DNA of 8,178 bases from Candidatus Bathyarchaeota archaeon (GTDB taxonomy: Archaea > Thermoproteota > Bathyarchaeia > TCS64): the NCBI GenBank assembly GCA_014729945.1, contig WJJC01000182.1, positions 1 to 8,178 of the forward strand, given 5' to 3'. Below the pieces are notes generated by a model. It saw nothing but the letters and a program-made list of their open reading frames with translations, was not told the origin of the DNA and made no database searches. Numbering within the stretch: the stretch's first letter is position 1; each line of letters opens with the position of its first letter. The position numbers and the translations under genes were made by a program. This document shows positions 1 through 7,002 of this stretch, piece by piece.

Positions 1-2
1 CG

Positions 3-524
3 GTCAATCTGGATGGCGAAGGAGAGGTAAGCATAGACTCTGGGATAATGTTCCTAGACCATATGTTAACCAGCCTCGCCACTCATAGTCTAATAGATAT
101 CACGTTAAACGCATCTGGTGACTTACGCCACCACATAGTAGAGGATACAGCCATAGTGCTGGGGGAAGCCCTCAACCGGGCAATCCAGTTGGATAAACGG
201 ATAACCCGCTTCGCAGACGCATCTGTGCCAATGGATGAGTCCCTAGCAAAGTGTAGCATAGATCTAGGGGGTAGACCCTATCACGTGGTTGAACTGGGTT
301 TAGTGAACCCCATGACCGACGACATGGCTAACGAGGATATCACCCACTTCATGGAGACCCTAGCCACCAGTCTACATGCTAACATACACATACATGTGGA
401 TTATGGGGGCAATGATCACCACAAGGCGGAGGCAGCGTTCAAAGCCCTAGCTAGATGCCTCAGAGACGCCGTAGCCATAGATCCGAGACGAACAGAATCA
501 CCCAGCAGCAAGGGAACCCTATGA
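3..524 (+). CDS. hisB: Imidazoleglycerol-phosphate dehydratase, 5' end cut by window
   Basis: HisB dehydrates imidazole glycerol phosphate to imidazole acetol phosphate in histidine synthesis, as a cytosolic Mn-dependent enzyme. The frame is open from base 3, giving 173 residues. The family is usually about 190-200 residues, so roughly 20 N-terminal residues are missing. The internal ATG at base 48 is not the true start, because the conserved segment VNLDGEGEVSIDSGI lies before it. Metal-binding signatures are visible in order: FLDHM, HHIVED, and NDHHKAEA near the C-terminus, followed by FKALARCLRDAV and a final SSKGTL close to the usual PSTKG end. The second motif reads GDLRHHIVED, shorter than the common GDLxxDDHHTVED, a compact form I believe also occurs in other archaea. 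The stop overlaps the hisH start in ATGA. Identity is secure. Confidence 0.95.
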   Translation, partial: VNLDGEGEVSIDSGIMFLDHMLTSLATHSLIDITLNASGDLRHHIVEDTAIVLGEALNRAIQLDKRITRFADASVPMDESLAKCSIDLGGRPYHVVELGLVNPMTDDMANEDITHFMETLATSLHANIHIHVDYGGNDHHKAEAAFKALARCLRDAVAIDPRRTESPSSKGTL

Positions 525-1120
525 TATCTGTAATCGACTATGGTGTAGGAAACCTCTTCAGTATGACTAACGCCTTGAGGAAATCCAGTTCAAAAGTTAT
601 GATAGTGAAAGACCCGGAGGAGATACTTGCCTCCGATGGGCTGGTATTACCAGGTGTGGGTAACTTTGGGGCAGCAGCATTGAAACTAATTCCCTTAGCT
701 GATGCGGTGCGGGAAGCAGCTGAGAATGGTGTACCCGTATTGGGGAGTTGTCTCGGTATGCAGCTCCTCTTTGAGGGAAGCGAGGAAGGGGAAGGAGAGG
801 GTCTCGGCTTACTAAGGGGCTGGGTACGGGGATTCAAAGGTGACCTCAAGACGCCTCACATGGGTTGGAATACCATAAACTCCACCCATTATAGCCCCTT
901 ACTGGATGGGATACCGGATGACAGCTATTTTTACTTCGTACACAGCTACTACCCTGACCCAGAGAACTCTGATGATATATTGGCTGAGACTGTTTACGGT
1001 AGCTCTTTCACCTCCTTGGTGGAACGTGGGAACATCTATGGAGCCCAGTTTCACCCCGAGAAATCAGGTGAACAGGGAGCCACCTTGTTGAGTAACTTTG
1101 TAAAGTTGGTGAGACGGTAA
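521..1120 (+). CDS. hisH: Imidazole glycerol phosphate synthase, glutamine amidotransferase subunit
   Basis: HisH hydrolyses glutamine and passes ammonia to HisF, which makes IGP and AICAR. The protein is 199 residues, normal for the family. It opens with the canonical MISVIDYGVGNL. The class I amidotransferase triad is visible: Cys77 in GSCLGMQ, His178 and Glu180 in QFHPEKSG. The oxyanion-strand motif PGVGNFG is at residues 44-50. The frame extends upstream to an ATG at 455, but that extension lies wholly inside hisB and precedes the family's conserved start, so ATG 521 is chosen. It overlaps the hisB stop by four bases (ATGA), with a weak AGGGA-like ribosome binding site about five bases upstream. 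The partner gene hisF lies two genes downstream. Confidence 0.96.
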   Translation: MISVIDYGVGNLFSMTNALRKSSSKVMIVKDPEEILASDGLVLPGVGNFGAAALKLIPLADAVREAAENGVPVLGSCLGMQLLFEGSEEGEGEGLGLLRGWVRGFKGDLKTPHMGWNTINSTHYSPLLDGIPDDSYFYFVHSYYPDPENSDDILAETVYGSSFTSLVERGNIYGAQFHPEKSGEQGATLLSNFVKLVRR

Positions 1121-1121
1121 A

Positions 1122-1835
1122 GTGATACAGATTATACCCGCCATCGACATAATGAACTCAAAGTTAGTGAGACTCACGAAAGGAGATCCGTCAACCAGAC
1201 AACACTACGAGACCCTTGACCCCCTATCTATGGCGCGAATATGGGTTGAACATGGTGCAGATAGGCTTCACATAATAGACTTGGATGCAGCCCTCGGAAA
1301 AGGGTCAAACAAAGAGTTGATACTGGAGATAGCTGAATCCGTTGAAGCGTCTTTACAGGTGGGGGGCGGTATCCGGACCGTTGAGACCGCTCGTAGTTTT
1401 CTAGATATGGGTGTTGAATGTATCATACTGGGTTCCATGCCTTTGAAAGATCCCATCAAGTCACTGAAGTTATTGGATGAATATGGGGAGAGAATAATAC
1501 TAGCCCTAGACCATCGAGACGGTAACCTAATGGTGAAAGGCTGGCAGGAAACCACAGCGCACAGCCTAAGGGAGGCTTTAACACGATTCAAAGAACAAGG
1601 TTACTACCGGTTTCTTGTAACCAATATAGAGCATGATGGAGTGCTCAAGGGCCCTGACTTTGAGACCTATAAAGAGATATCCCGGGTAGCAAAAATAATC
1701 GCCTCAGGAGGCGTAACCTCAACCCATGATATCAAGAGACTCAACAAGACCGGCGTCAAGGCAGTTGTCATCGGTAAAGCCCTCTACATGAAACGGTTTA
1801 CATTACGCGAAGCTATGGAGGCTGGACGATGCTAG
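1122..1835 (+). CDS. hisA: ProFAR isomerase (phosphoribosylformimino-5-aminoimidazole carboxamide ribotide isomerase)
   Basis: HisA performs the Amadori rearrangement of ProFAR to PRFAR, the substrate of HisF. The protein is a 237-residue beta/alpha barrel. The first catalytic aspartate is Asp9 in IIPAIDI and the second is Asp130 in ILALDHRDG. Half-barrel phosphate-binding segments are seen at [11 protein letters not shown] (79-89) and ASGGVTS, with the HisA/HisF internal symmetry. The start codon is GTG at 1122, one base after the hisH stop. A GGTGAG ribosome binding site lies at 1109-1114, inside the end of hisH, with seven bases of spacing. The 3' end overlaps hisF by seven bases. The TrpF/PriA dual-function alternative is unlikely in an archaeal his operon. 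Confidence 0.95.
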   Translation: MIQIIPAIDIMNSKLVRLTKGDPSTRQHYETLDPLSMARIWVEHGADRLHIIDLDAALGKGSNKELILEIAESVEASLQVGGGIRTVETARSFLDMGVECIILGSMPLKDPIKSLKLLDEYGERIILALDHRDGNLMVKGWQETTAHSLREALTRFKEQGYYRFLVTNIEHDGVLKGPDFETYKEISRVAKIIASGGVTSTHDIKRLNKTGVKAVVIGKALYMKRFTLREAMEAGRC

Positions 1836-2629
1836 CCAAGCGAATAATACCATGCCTAGACGTGAAGAACGGTAGGGTGGTGAAGGGCACCAATTTCCTT
1901 GAGTTAAGAGACGCGGGTGACCCGGTGGAGTTGGCGAGACGCTATAATGATGATGGAGCCGATGAGCTTGTCTTCCTTGATATCACCGCGAGTCATGAAA
2001 GAAGAGACACCTTAAGTGGTCTTGTCCGTTCTGTTGCATCTGAGATAAACATACCCTTCACCGTGGGTGGGGGCATTAGATCCGTGGAAGATGTTAGAAA
2101 CATTCTAAGAAACGGCGCTGATAAGACTGCCATTAACACTGCCTCAGTCGAGAACCCAGAGATAATACATGACTTGGCCCAGGTGTTCGGGGCGCAATGC
2201 GTGGTAGTGGCAATCGACGCTAAACGCAACTACCAGCAAGAACCTGGCAGAGTCATCGTGGACTCAGATCAGGGTCCATGCTGGTTTGAGGTCTATACTT
2301 ATGGTGGACGAAAAGCAACTGGGATGGACGCAGTAATGTGGGCGGAAAAAGCCACTGAACTGGGTGCCGGTGAGTTACTGGTTACCAGCATGGATCGTGA
2401 CGGCACCAAAACAGGGTACGATAACAAACTGAATCACGTCATATCAAGCAGGGTGAGTATTCCATTAGTTGCTAGTGGAGGCGCTGGGGAGCCAAAACAC
2501 TTCCTTGAAGCTTTCACCAAAGGTAGAGCAGATGCAGCGTTAGCTGCCTCGGTCTTCCACTACCAGAGCTACCCTGTGACAGTGGTTAAACAGTATCTAA
2601 ACAAGATGGGGGTGAATGTACGAATATGA
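1829..2629 (+). CDS. hisF: Imidazole glycerol phosphate synthase, cyclase subunit
   Basis: HisF closes the imidazole ring, turning PRFAR plus ammonia from HisH into imidazole glycerol phosphate and AICAR, the latter feeding purine synthesis. The product is a 266-residue beta/alpha barrel, normally 250-260. It starts with the signature [20 protein letters not shown]. Catalytic Asp11 and Asp130 sit at the same positions as in the Thermotoga maritima enzyme. Phosphate-binding motifs TVGGGIRS (78-85) and ASGGAG (215-220) are intact, as is [12 protein letters not shown]. The ATG lies inside the end of hisA, seven bases before its stop ends. The stop codon overlaps the hisI start in ATGA, which suggests translational coupling along the operon. 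Confidence 0.97.
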   Translation: MLAKRIIPCLDVKNGRVVKGTNFLELRDAGDPVELARRYNDDGADELVFLDITASHERRDTLSGLVRSVASEINIPFTVGGGIRSVEDVRNILRNGADKTAINTASVENPEIIHDLAQVFGAQCVVVAIDAKRNYQQEPGRVIVDSDQGPCWFEVYTYGGRKATGMDAVMWAEKATELGAGELLVTSMDRDGTKTGYDNKLNHVISSRVSIPLVASGGAGEPKHFLEAFTKGRADAALAASVFHYQSYPVTVVKQYLNKMGVNVRI

Positions 2630-2958
2630 AACAAGTAAAACCGAGTATGTTGGACTGGGATAAGATGGATGGACTATTACCTGTGGTCACCCAGGAAGCT
2701 AGTACCAGGGAAGTCTTAACCTTGGCTTATGTTAGCAGAGAAGCTTTACAGCGTTCCATAGAGACAGGGTGGGCTCACTACTATCGTAGAAGCCACGGCG
2801 AAGTAATGAAGAAAGGTGTCACGAGCGGCAATGTACAGCGGATAGTGGATATACTCACTGACTGCGACAATGACGCCTTGGTGTACCTGGTGGATCAGAC
2901 TGGTCCAGCCTGCCACTTGGGTGAGCGAACCTGCTTCCATAAAAAAGTGGAGGCCTAG
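2626..2958 (+). CDS. hisI: Phosphoribosyl-AMP cyclohydrolase (monofunctional)
   Basis: HisI opens the adenine ring of phosphoribosyl-AMP to give ProFAR, the substrate of HisA. The protein is 110 residues and has no HisE pyrophosphohydrolase domain, so that activity must come from another gene outside the window. Signatures visible are [10 protein letters not shown] (62-71), DCDNDAL (79-85) and [14 protein letters not shown] (91-104). Cys80, Cys96 and Cys103 have the 16- and 7-residue spacing of the zinc-binding cysteines of archaeal HisI. The aspartates around Cys80 fit the second metal site. The usual LWxKG reads VMKKG here, so a commonly conserved tryptophan is methionine. It is the last gene of the cluster. 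Its stop codon interleaves with the stop of the convergent creatininase-family gene. Confidence 0.95.
   Translation: MKQVKPSMLDWDKMDGLLPVVTQEASTREVLTLAYVSREALQRSIETGWAHYYRRSHGEVMKKGVTSGNVQRIVDILTDCDNDALVYLVDQTGPACHLGERTCFHKKVEA
2955..2958. other. Interleaved stop codons of convergent genes (CTAG)
   Basis: The palindrome CTAG carries the TAG stop of hisI on the + strand (2956-2958) and the TAG stop of the creatininase-family gene on the - strand (2955-2957). No intergenic terminator can fit, so each transcript must end inside the opposing gene. Confidence 0.9.
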
Positions 2959-3698
2959 AGTTCCAGTTCTCGTTTAACAGTATCCACCAGCATATCCGAG
3001 ACGGTTTCGATGATCATCTCCCCGGCTTCACTTGATGAGACGGTGGGGTCTCCCAATACCCCCGTGGGGGTTACTGCTCTGAAGCCTTTTTTCACGTATT
3101 TATTCGTGAATGGTCCAATGTACCCTTTTTTCCACTCCTTTTTCCTCACTAGTTCTGGTTTGTATGCTAGCATGAAGCTTGTCTCGCCTGCTCCCGCGTG
3201 GCCTCCCGCTGTTTCTGGTGATTGACCCGTGGCTGCTACTTTTTCCTTGAATACCCCTATTAAGCCCATTAAATCTGTGACAGCTATCAGATTTGCTTTG
3301 AGTCTTGGGGCGATGCTCTGAACAGCTACATTGACTGGGCTGAAGTTTCCTCCATGGCTGGGAACCAGTATTATTTTCTCGAATCCATGATGGTCCAATG
3401 CCAGACATATTTCTTTCAGTAACTCTATCAGGGTCTCGGGGCTGATGCTGATGGTGCCCGGGAAATCCATGTGATGCATGCTGCAACCGGGTTTAATAGT
3501 GGGTGCTACAAGGGTCTTACCCAGTTTCTTAGCGAATTGCTTAGCTAAGCAGTCCCCTAGATATGTGTCTGTGCCAAGAGGTAGATGGTGGCCGTGCTGC
3601 TCTATGCTTCCCACGGCCATGATAATGGTCTTGTATCCTTGTTCCATGGCATCACGTACCATGGGCCAAGTCATTTCTTTCAGATGAATAGAGTCCAT
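2955..3698 (-). CDS. Creatininase-family metal-dependent amidohydrolase
   Basis: The 247-residue protein belongs to the creatininase superfamily, whose members hydrolyse C-N bonds using a divalent metal centre. Visible motifs are GSIEQHGHHLPLGTDT (30-45), giving Glu33, His35 and Asp44 as likely metal ligands, then VPSHGGN (112-118) with His115, and GGHAGAGETS (165-174) with Glu172. Length is typical. Archaeal members include ArfB, the formamide hydrolase of riboflavin and F420 synthesis, and this could be that enzyme or a paralogue. The substrate cannot be read from the sequence, so no symbol is given. The gene converges on hisI with interleaved stops and diverges from the nucleosidase at 3751 across 52 bases. 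Confidence is high for family and low for substrate. Confidence 0.88.
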   Translation of the reverse strand: MDSIHLKEMTWPMVRDAMEQGYKTIIMAVGSIEQHGHHLPLGTDTYLGDCLAKQFAKKLGKTLVAPTIKPGCSMHHMDFPGTISISPETLIELLKEICLALDHHGFEKIILVPSHGGNFSPVNVAVQSIAPRLKANLIAVTDLMGLIGVFKEKVAATGQSPETAGGHAGAGETSFMLAYKPELVRKKEWKKGYIGPFTNKYVKKGFRAVTPTGVLGDPTVSSSEAGEMIIETVSDMLVDTVKRELEL

Positions 3699-3750
3699 GC
3701 AGTATTATTGCTCTTTGTACATAACTGGTTAACGATCAATGAATCTTTAA

Positions 3751-4467
3751 ATGATTAAATATGAGACTATCCCTGTCTTGAACCCGAGATTCGTAGTAAT
3801 AGTATCCGCAGAGGGAGAGTGGAGAGCTATCCACAAACTATACCCGGACGCAGAGTACCAGAACCATCCCTACGGGGAATACATTGAGACAGAGTTTAAC
3901 GGCGAACCCACGATACTGATGCATGGAGGCTGGGCCAAGGTCCAGTCAGCCGCCTCAACCCAGTACGCCATAGACCGGTGGAAACCAGAGCTAATCATTA
4001 ACATCGGAACCTGTGGCGGTTTCAGCGGAGAGATAGAGCGTAACCAGATAGTCATGCCCGATAAAGCCGTAGTATATGATATTATCAGTCAGATAGGTGA
4101 CCCGGATGAGCACTTTGAGTACTTCACATCGGAGCTGGAATACAACTGGCTAGAGAAACCATATCCATTACCTGTTCAACATGGAACCATAGTAAGTGGA
4201 GACAGAGACATACAACCAGAGGATATACCTATGCTAAAAAAGAAATTCAGCGCTAAGGTAGGAGACTGGGAGAGCGGAGGAATAGCCTTCGTTTGTAAAC
4301 GGAATGATGTTAGATTACTAATACTTCGAGGTGTCTCCGACCTCGTTGGCTCAGATGGTGGAGAGGCTTATGATGGTACAAAGGTGAAGTGGATTGAGGC
4401 AGCTGAAAAGATAATGTATCGTCTAGTAGATAGTCTTCCTGAGTGGGTTGAGCAGTATAAAGAGTAA
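3751..4467 (+). CDS. PNP/UDP-family nucleosidase, MTA/SAH nucleosidase-like
   Basis: The 238-residue protein belongs to the purine nucleoside phosphorylase/nucleosidase superfamily and probably cleaves a nucleoside's glycosidic bond in the cytosol. The N-terminal strand reads FVVIVSAEGEW (14-24), where Glu21 or Glu23 may match the MTAN catalytic-site Glu12. INIGTCGGFSGEI (84-94) is the family's glycine-rich phosphate/ribose loop. GDWESGGIAFVCK (171-183) matches the MTAN segment with ribose-binding Glu174. RGVSDLVG (193-200) carries the catalytic aspartate, here Asp197. The methionine usually before the glutamate is tryptophan (Trp173), so substrate preference may differ from classical MTA/SAH nucleosidase. 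No ribosome binding site is evident, so the transcript may be leaderless. The start is the first in-frame ATG after a TAA at 3748-3750. The stop abuts the tRNA promoter. Confidence 0.85.
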   Translation: MIKYETIPVLNPRFVVIVSAEGEWRAIHKLYPDAEYQNHPYGEYIETEFNGEPTILMHGGWAKVQSAASTQYAIDRWKPELIINIGTCGGFSGEIERNQIVMPDKAVVYDIISQIGDPDEHFEYFTSELEYNWLEKPYPLPVQHGTIVSGDRDIQPEDIPMLKKKFSAKVGDWESGGIAFVCKRNDVRLLILRGVSDLVGSDGGEAYDGTKVKWIEAAEKIMYRLVDSLPEWVEQYKE

Positions 4468-4468
4468 G

Positions 4469-4476
4469 AAATATAT
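4469..4476 (+). promoter_or_regulatory. Box A (TATA) of the tRNA-Gly gene
   Basis: AAATATAT lies one base after the nucleosidase stop codon and about 30 bases before the tRNA 5' end. That is the spacing expected for an archaeal TATA-like box, with initiation a few bases before the mature tRNA. This is inferred from position and composition. Confidence 0.6.
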
Positions 4477-4503
4477 CTCCCGTCCCGCGTCTATGGGGTA
4501 CAA

Positions 4504-4577
4504 GCGACTGTAGTCTAGCGGTATGATTTCTGCCTGCCACGCAGACGGCCCGGGTTCGAATCCCGGCAGTCGCACCA
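4504..4577 (+). tRNA. tRNA-Gly (anticodon GCC), with encoded CCA
   Basis: The gene folds as a complete cloverleaf. Acceptor strands GCGACTG (4504-4510) and CAGTCGC (4567-4573) pair fully, with discriminator A at 4574. The anticodon stem TCTGC/GCAGA holds the loop CTGCCAC, so the anticodon is GCC (glycine, codons GGC and GGU). The T arm is CCGGG-TTCGAAT-CCCGG. No intron is present. CCA (4575-4577) is encoded directly after the discriminator, as in only some archaeal tRNA genes. The gene stands alone, with its own TATA-like element and a downstream T-run. Confidence 0.97.
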
Positions 4578-4626
4578 TTTCTCGTAAAGTAATAGTAATA
4601 TTAGATGCTTTATACCGAAACACGTC

Positions 4627-4633
4627 TTTTTTT
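4627..4633 (+). terminator. T-run terminator after tRNA-Gly
   Basis: Seven consecutive T residues lie about 50 bases after the tRNA 3' end. Poly-T tracts on the non-template strand terminate archaeal RNA polymerase, so this is the probable end of the primary tRNA transcript. No strong hairpin precedes it. Confidence 0.5.
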
Positions 4634-4691
4634 ACTAAAAAGCCCCCTAGGGTCTGCTTAGAAGCTATACTGATCCATGAAAAGACTAGGT

Positions 4692-5342
4692 CTATTCTAT
4701 TATGTCTGGGAGATCACTTAGCCTGTGAATAACTGTATCAGGCTCCACAGACTCTATCTGCCCCAGGTTATTATTACCCGTAGTAATCCCGACGGTGTGA
4801 ACACCGGCTCTAATCCCTGCCGTCAAACCCCAAGTGGTGTCATCAACAAAAACCGCTTCCCACGGCTCTACTCCAAGCTTATCTAAAAGATACAGGATCA
4901 TGTCCGGCTCAGGCTTAGGCCTAGCCACTGATAAAAACCCGGTCAATAAGTCAAAATAATTCAAGACACCTAGTTCATTCAAGATCCTCTCAGCCTCGGT
5001 TACAGTCTTATTTGTTGCGAGACTCTGCCTGAAGTCTCTATCCTTGACCTTGGTCAGGGTTTCAGTCACATCTGGCAGCAGTTTTATGAAACTCCTGTCG
5101 AGACTCTGGAAATGTCTAATATATGTTTGCCTTAACTCCTCGATTCGTCCATGGTACTTTTCCGGCAACGTATCCATAAATATCTGGGGAAGACTAACCC
5201 CTATCCGTGATAAAATTAAATCAGGGTAAAAAGGCTCACCAACCTCATTAAAGGTACGTCTAAAACTCTCCAAGATCGCCTTATTACTATCTATGAGCAC
5301 ACCATCAAGATCATAGATAACTAACCTGATACCCCTAAACAT
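4692..5342 (-). CDS. HAD-superfamily phosphatase, phosphoglycolate phosphatase-like
   Basis: The protein (216 residues from ATG 5342) is a HAD hydrolase of the phosphoglycolate phosphatase/beta-phosphoglucomutase type. Numbered from a TTG start two codons upstream, motif I is YDLDGVLIDS (12-21) with nucleophile Asp13 and acid/base Asp15. Motif II is SLATNK (109-114). The motif III lysine lies in RPKPEPDM (143-150), and motif IV is VFVDDT (166-171). The helical cap of about residues 22-85 follows motif I, as in subclass C1. The substrate is not deducible. The start is ambiguous. ATG 5342 fits a leaderless transcript from a TATA-like element at 5363-5370. TTG 5348 has a GGAG ribosome binding site five bases upstream and would add two residues. 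Confidence 0.88.
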   Translation of the reverse strand: MFRGIRLVIYDLDGVLIDSNKAILESFRRTFNEVGEPFYPDLILSRIGVSLPQIFMDTLPEKYHGRIEELRQTYIRHFQSLDRSFIKLLPDVTETLTKVKDRDFRQSLATNKTVTEAERILNELGVLNYFDLLTGFLSVARPKPEPDMILYLLDKLGVEPWEAVFVDDTTWGLTAGIRAGVHTVGITTGNNNLGQIESVEPDTVIHRLSDLPDIIE

Positions 5343-5362
5343 AGACAATACTTCTCCAACTC

Positions 5363-5370
5363 ATTAAATA
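5363..5370. promoter_or_regulatory. TATA-like element of the divergent HAD / membrane-protein region
   Basis: ATTAAATA on the + strand reads TATTTAAT on the - strand, about 22 bases upstream of the HAD ATG at 5342. This would give a leaderless or nearly leaderless HAD mRNA. It lies in the 78-base divergent interval between the two starts. Confidence 0.4.
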
Positions 5371-5389
5371 GTCTTTCAGGGTGAGCACT

Positions 5390-5397
5390 CCTTTTAT
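5390..5397 (+). promoter_or_regulatory. TATA-like element of the membrane-protein gene
   Basis: The T-rich stretch CTTTTATC is centred about 26 bases upstream of ATG 5421. No GGAGG-type ribosome binding site is visible before that ATG, which fits a leaderless transcript. This is inferred from spacing and composition. Confidence 0.35.
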
Positions 5398-5420
5398 CAT
5401 GCGAAGTCATTAAGCGAAGT

Positions 5421-5843
5421 ATGGCTAGTTTACTGAACACCCCTGCACCCTTCAGCAGCGAACTCAGTATGATACTACAGCTATTCTCCTTAGGAATACT
5501 AATCCTAGCTTTCATAGTTGTCAAGCAGAAGAAACACAAGACTCATGGAACCCTAATGTTCACAGCGGGTCTACTAAACATAATATCCGTGATAGGCGTA
5601 ATGATCCCCACAGCGTTAAAACAGTTAGATACATCCATATCCGGGTTCAACCTTCTACTTAGATCCCATATTCTCATAGGGGTAACAGTTTTGGGGATAT
5701 CAGGTTACATTTTAGCAGAGTGGAGGTTCAGGGAGCCGGGTTCAACCTGCTTCCAGCGGAGAAAATGGATGCTGGGCCTAAGTTTAGCGTGGATGGGTCA
5801 ATTAATAATTGGAATGTTGCTCTTCTTAATGCGTTACCAGTAA
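5421..5843 (+). CDS. Four-helix integral membrane protein, DUF420-like
   Basis: The 140-residue protein has four predicted hydrophobic segments, at about 17-35, 44-64, 80-99 and 117-137. Two histidines, His42 in KTHG and His83 in RSHI, sit near the starts of helices 2 and 3. The arrangement (KxHG, then a helix ending in MIPT, then RSH, then AEWRF and a WM-rich last helix) resembles the DUF420 family of small membrane proteins, sometimes found with heme-copper oxidases or cytochromes. No respiratory gene is nearby. Heme binding by the two histidines is only a possibility. The gene diverges from the HAD phosphatase and converges on the regulator, with 19 bases between stops. Confidence 0.75.
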   Translation: MASLLNTPAPFSSELSMILQLFSLGILILAFIVVKQKKHKTHGTLMFTAGLLNIISVIGVMIPTALKQLDTSISGFNLLLRSHILIGVTVLGISGYILAEWRFREPGSTCFQRRKWMLGLSLAWMGQLIIGMLLFLMRYQ

Positions 5844-5851
5844 AACTGAGT

Positions 5852-5885
5852 AAAAAAGGAGGTTATGATCTCCCCTTCGGGAGAT
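5852..5885 (-). terminator. Hairpin plus T-run at the 3' end of the regulator gene
   Basis: On the - strand a perfect 7-bp stem ATCTCCC/GGGAGAT with a GAAG loop (5868-5885) spans the last codons of the regulator. It is followed by the stop codon and then six T residues (5852-5857). The layout resembles a terminator. In archaea the T-run alone may suffice. Confidence 0.45.
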
Positions 5886-7002
5886 TGTAGAGCACTCTCG
5901 CCCTGGCTCTCTCCAACTGTCTGATGGTTCTACCGAGGTCCATTCCCTCTAGCTCACCTAGCTTACTCTTGATAAAACATAGACTTACTATCTGCTGATT
6001 GAAGCTTATGGTCATCTCTGGGCTTAGATACGTAATATGGGCAGCCCCAAAGCTATCAGGGAACATTTTACGATAATCTTCCTCCCAGCGAAGATGTTCA
6101 TCTAAAGAACTGTGATTACCAAATAATAGCATGTTATACTTACCGTGTATTGTCTGAATAGCTATTGGGATATTGGCGTCTATGATAAGCTCATTGAGAA
6201 CTCTCTCATCCAGCTCCTTAAACTGTATAAGAACATAGGTCAAGAGGTAATTAGGGGGGACAAAAAAGTTAGGGAACCTGCACACTGGTTCACCGAGTAA
6301 TCCTTCTTCATGTAAAGCATTCACCCTCTTCTCAACGGTCTTTCTGTGGAGTCCGGTCTTCTCACAGAGATGTGTGGTGTTTGTCTTGATTCCCTTCCCA
6401 TTAACGAGGCAACGAATGATATCTAGGTCTAGTTCTTCTAGTTCATATCCTCGCAGTTTGAGGTGTTCTTTTTCCTTAAAGTCTCTTTCAAGGAGGTTTA
6501 TGCCGGTGCTGGGGTTATATTTTATCATCAATTGGTTACTGAAATACGCCGTGCTGGTCTCAAAGTAGCATTGCTCCTCCTGAACTCCGTAATTGATTTT
6601 CAATATGCTTGGGATGGTGGACATCCAGAGTTGGTAAGCCGTAATATTCTCGTGATAAGTGAATAGTAGGGTATCATATTCTCCTTGTCTGGTTCTGAAG
6701 GCTGCGAATATCTGGGGGTCCTCTTTGACCCATTTAATTATTCCCTCTGTAGAGTCTTTAGTATCTGGTAGGTCCATGTGAACAACTGCTAGAAGAGGAT
6801 ATACTCTATATAATCCATGGAATGGATAAATTGGGCGATCAATTATCTTGTTCTCGAATATTGCATCAACTTTTTTCTTTATAGTATTCCTATGTTTATC
6901 CAGTATTCTAGATAGTTCACTAATATTGACACTGACAGCGTTGCCAGATACCAACTCTTCCATCAGTCTCAGGTTATCCTGATCTTCTAGCAGTTCTGAC
7001 AT
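5863..7002 (-). CDS. Lrp/AsnC-like transcriptional regulator with internal duplication
   Basis: The 379-residue protein is a probable DNA-binding regulator built of two similar halves. Helix-turn-helix 1 lies near residues 24-57, with recognition-helix-like KHRNTIKKKVDAI. Helix-turn-helix 2 lies near 206-239, with LHRKTVEKRVNAL. Each is followed by a predicted alpha/beta sensor-like domain. These carry matching segments GEYDTLLFTYHE (107-118) and GKYNMLLFGNHS (287-298), offset by about 180 residues like the helix-turn-helices. Classical Lrp/AsnC proteins are about 150 residues with one such unit, so this is a covalent tandem dimer. No catalytic motif is seen. The start ATG at 7002 follows a GGGGGATAGGG stretch. 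It diverges from the operon at 7232, the obvious candidate target. The effector is unknown. Confidence 0.8.
   Translation of the reverse strand: MSELLEDQDNLRLMEELVSGNAVSVNISELSRILDKHRNTIKKKVDAIFENKIIDRPIYPFHGLYRVYPLLAVVHMDLPDTKDSTEGIIKWVKEDPQIFAAFRTRQGEYDTLLFTYHENITAYQLWMSTIPSILKINYGVQEEQCYFETSTAYFSNQLMIKYNPSTGINLLERDFKEKEHLKLRGYELEELDLDIIRCLVNGKGIKTNTTHLCEKTGLHRKTVEKRVNALHEEGLLGEPVCRFPNFFVPPNYLLTYVLIQFKELDERVLNELIIDANIPIAIQTIHGKYNMLLFGNHSSLDEHLRWEEDYRKMFPDSFGAAHITYLSPEMTISFNQQIVSLCFIKSKLGELEGMDLGRTIRQLERARARVLYNLPKGRS

Noticed and set aside
455..520. Upstream extension of hisH to ATG 455
   Set aside because: It lies wholly within hisB, precedes the conserved HisH N-terminus and is low in family-like content. 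The ATGA overlap at 521 is the typical operon junction.
3100..3486. 128-codon ORF on the - strand inside the creatininase-family gene
   Set aside because: It is an out-of-frame shadow. The main frame carries all metal-binding motifs.
4504..4577. tRNA-Gly as an attachment site for an integrated element
   Set aside because: No repeat of the tRNA 3' end and no integrase gene are visible in the window.
4423..4623. ORF on the - strand with a segment reading VRLPGFEPGPSAWQAE
   Set aside because: It is the antisense translation of the tRNA-Gly gene, a well-known false protein pattern.
4523..4732. ORF on the + strand starting inside the tRNA
   Set aside because: It begins in the tRNA D/anticodon region, crosses the T-run terminator and overlaps the HAD gene end. 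It has no ribosome binding site or recognisable domain.
5321..5539. ORF on the - strand overlapping the HAD and membrane-protein starts
   Set aside because: It overlaps both real genes and shows no coherent domain, while the + strand frame encodes four clear membrane helices.
5865..5924. Short ORF after a strong GGAGGT on the + strand
   Set aside because: The ribosome-binding-like sequence is only two bases from the ATG, and the 19-codon frame is antisense to the regulator. The GGAGGT is better explained by the - strand terminator region.
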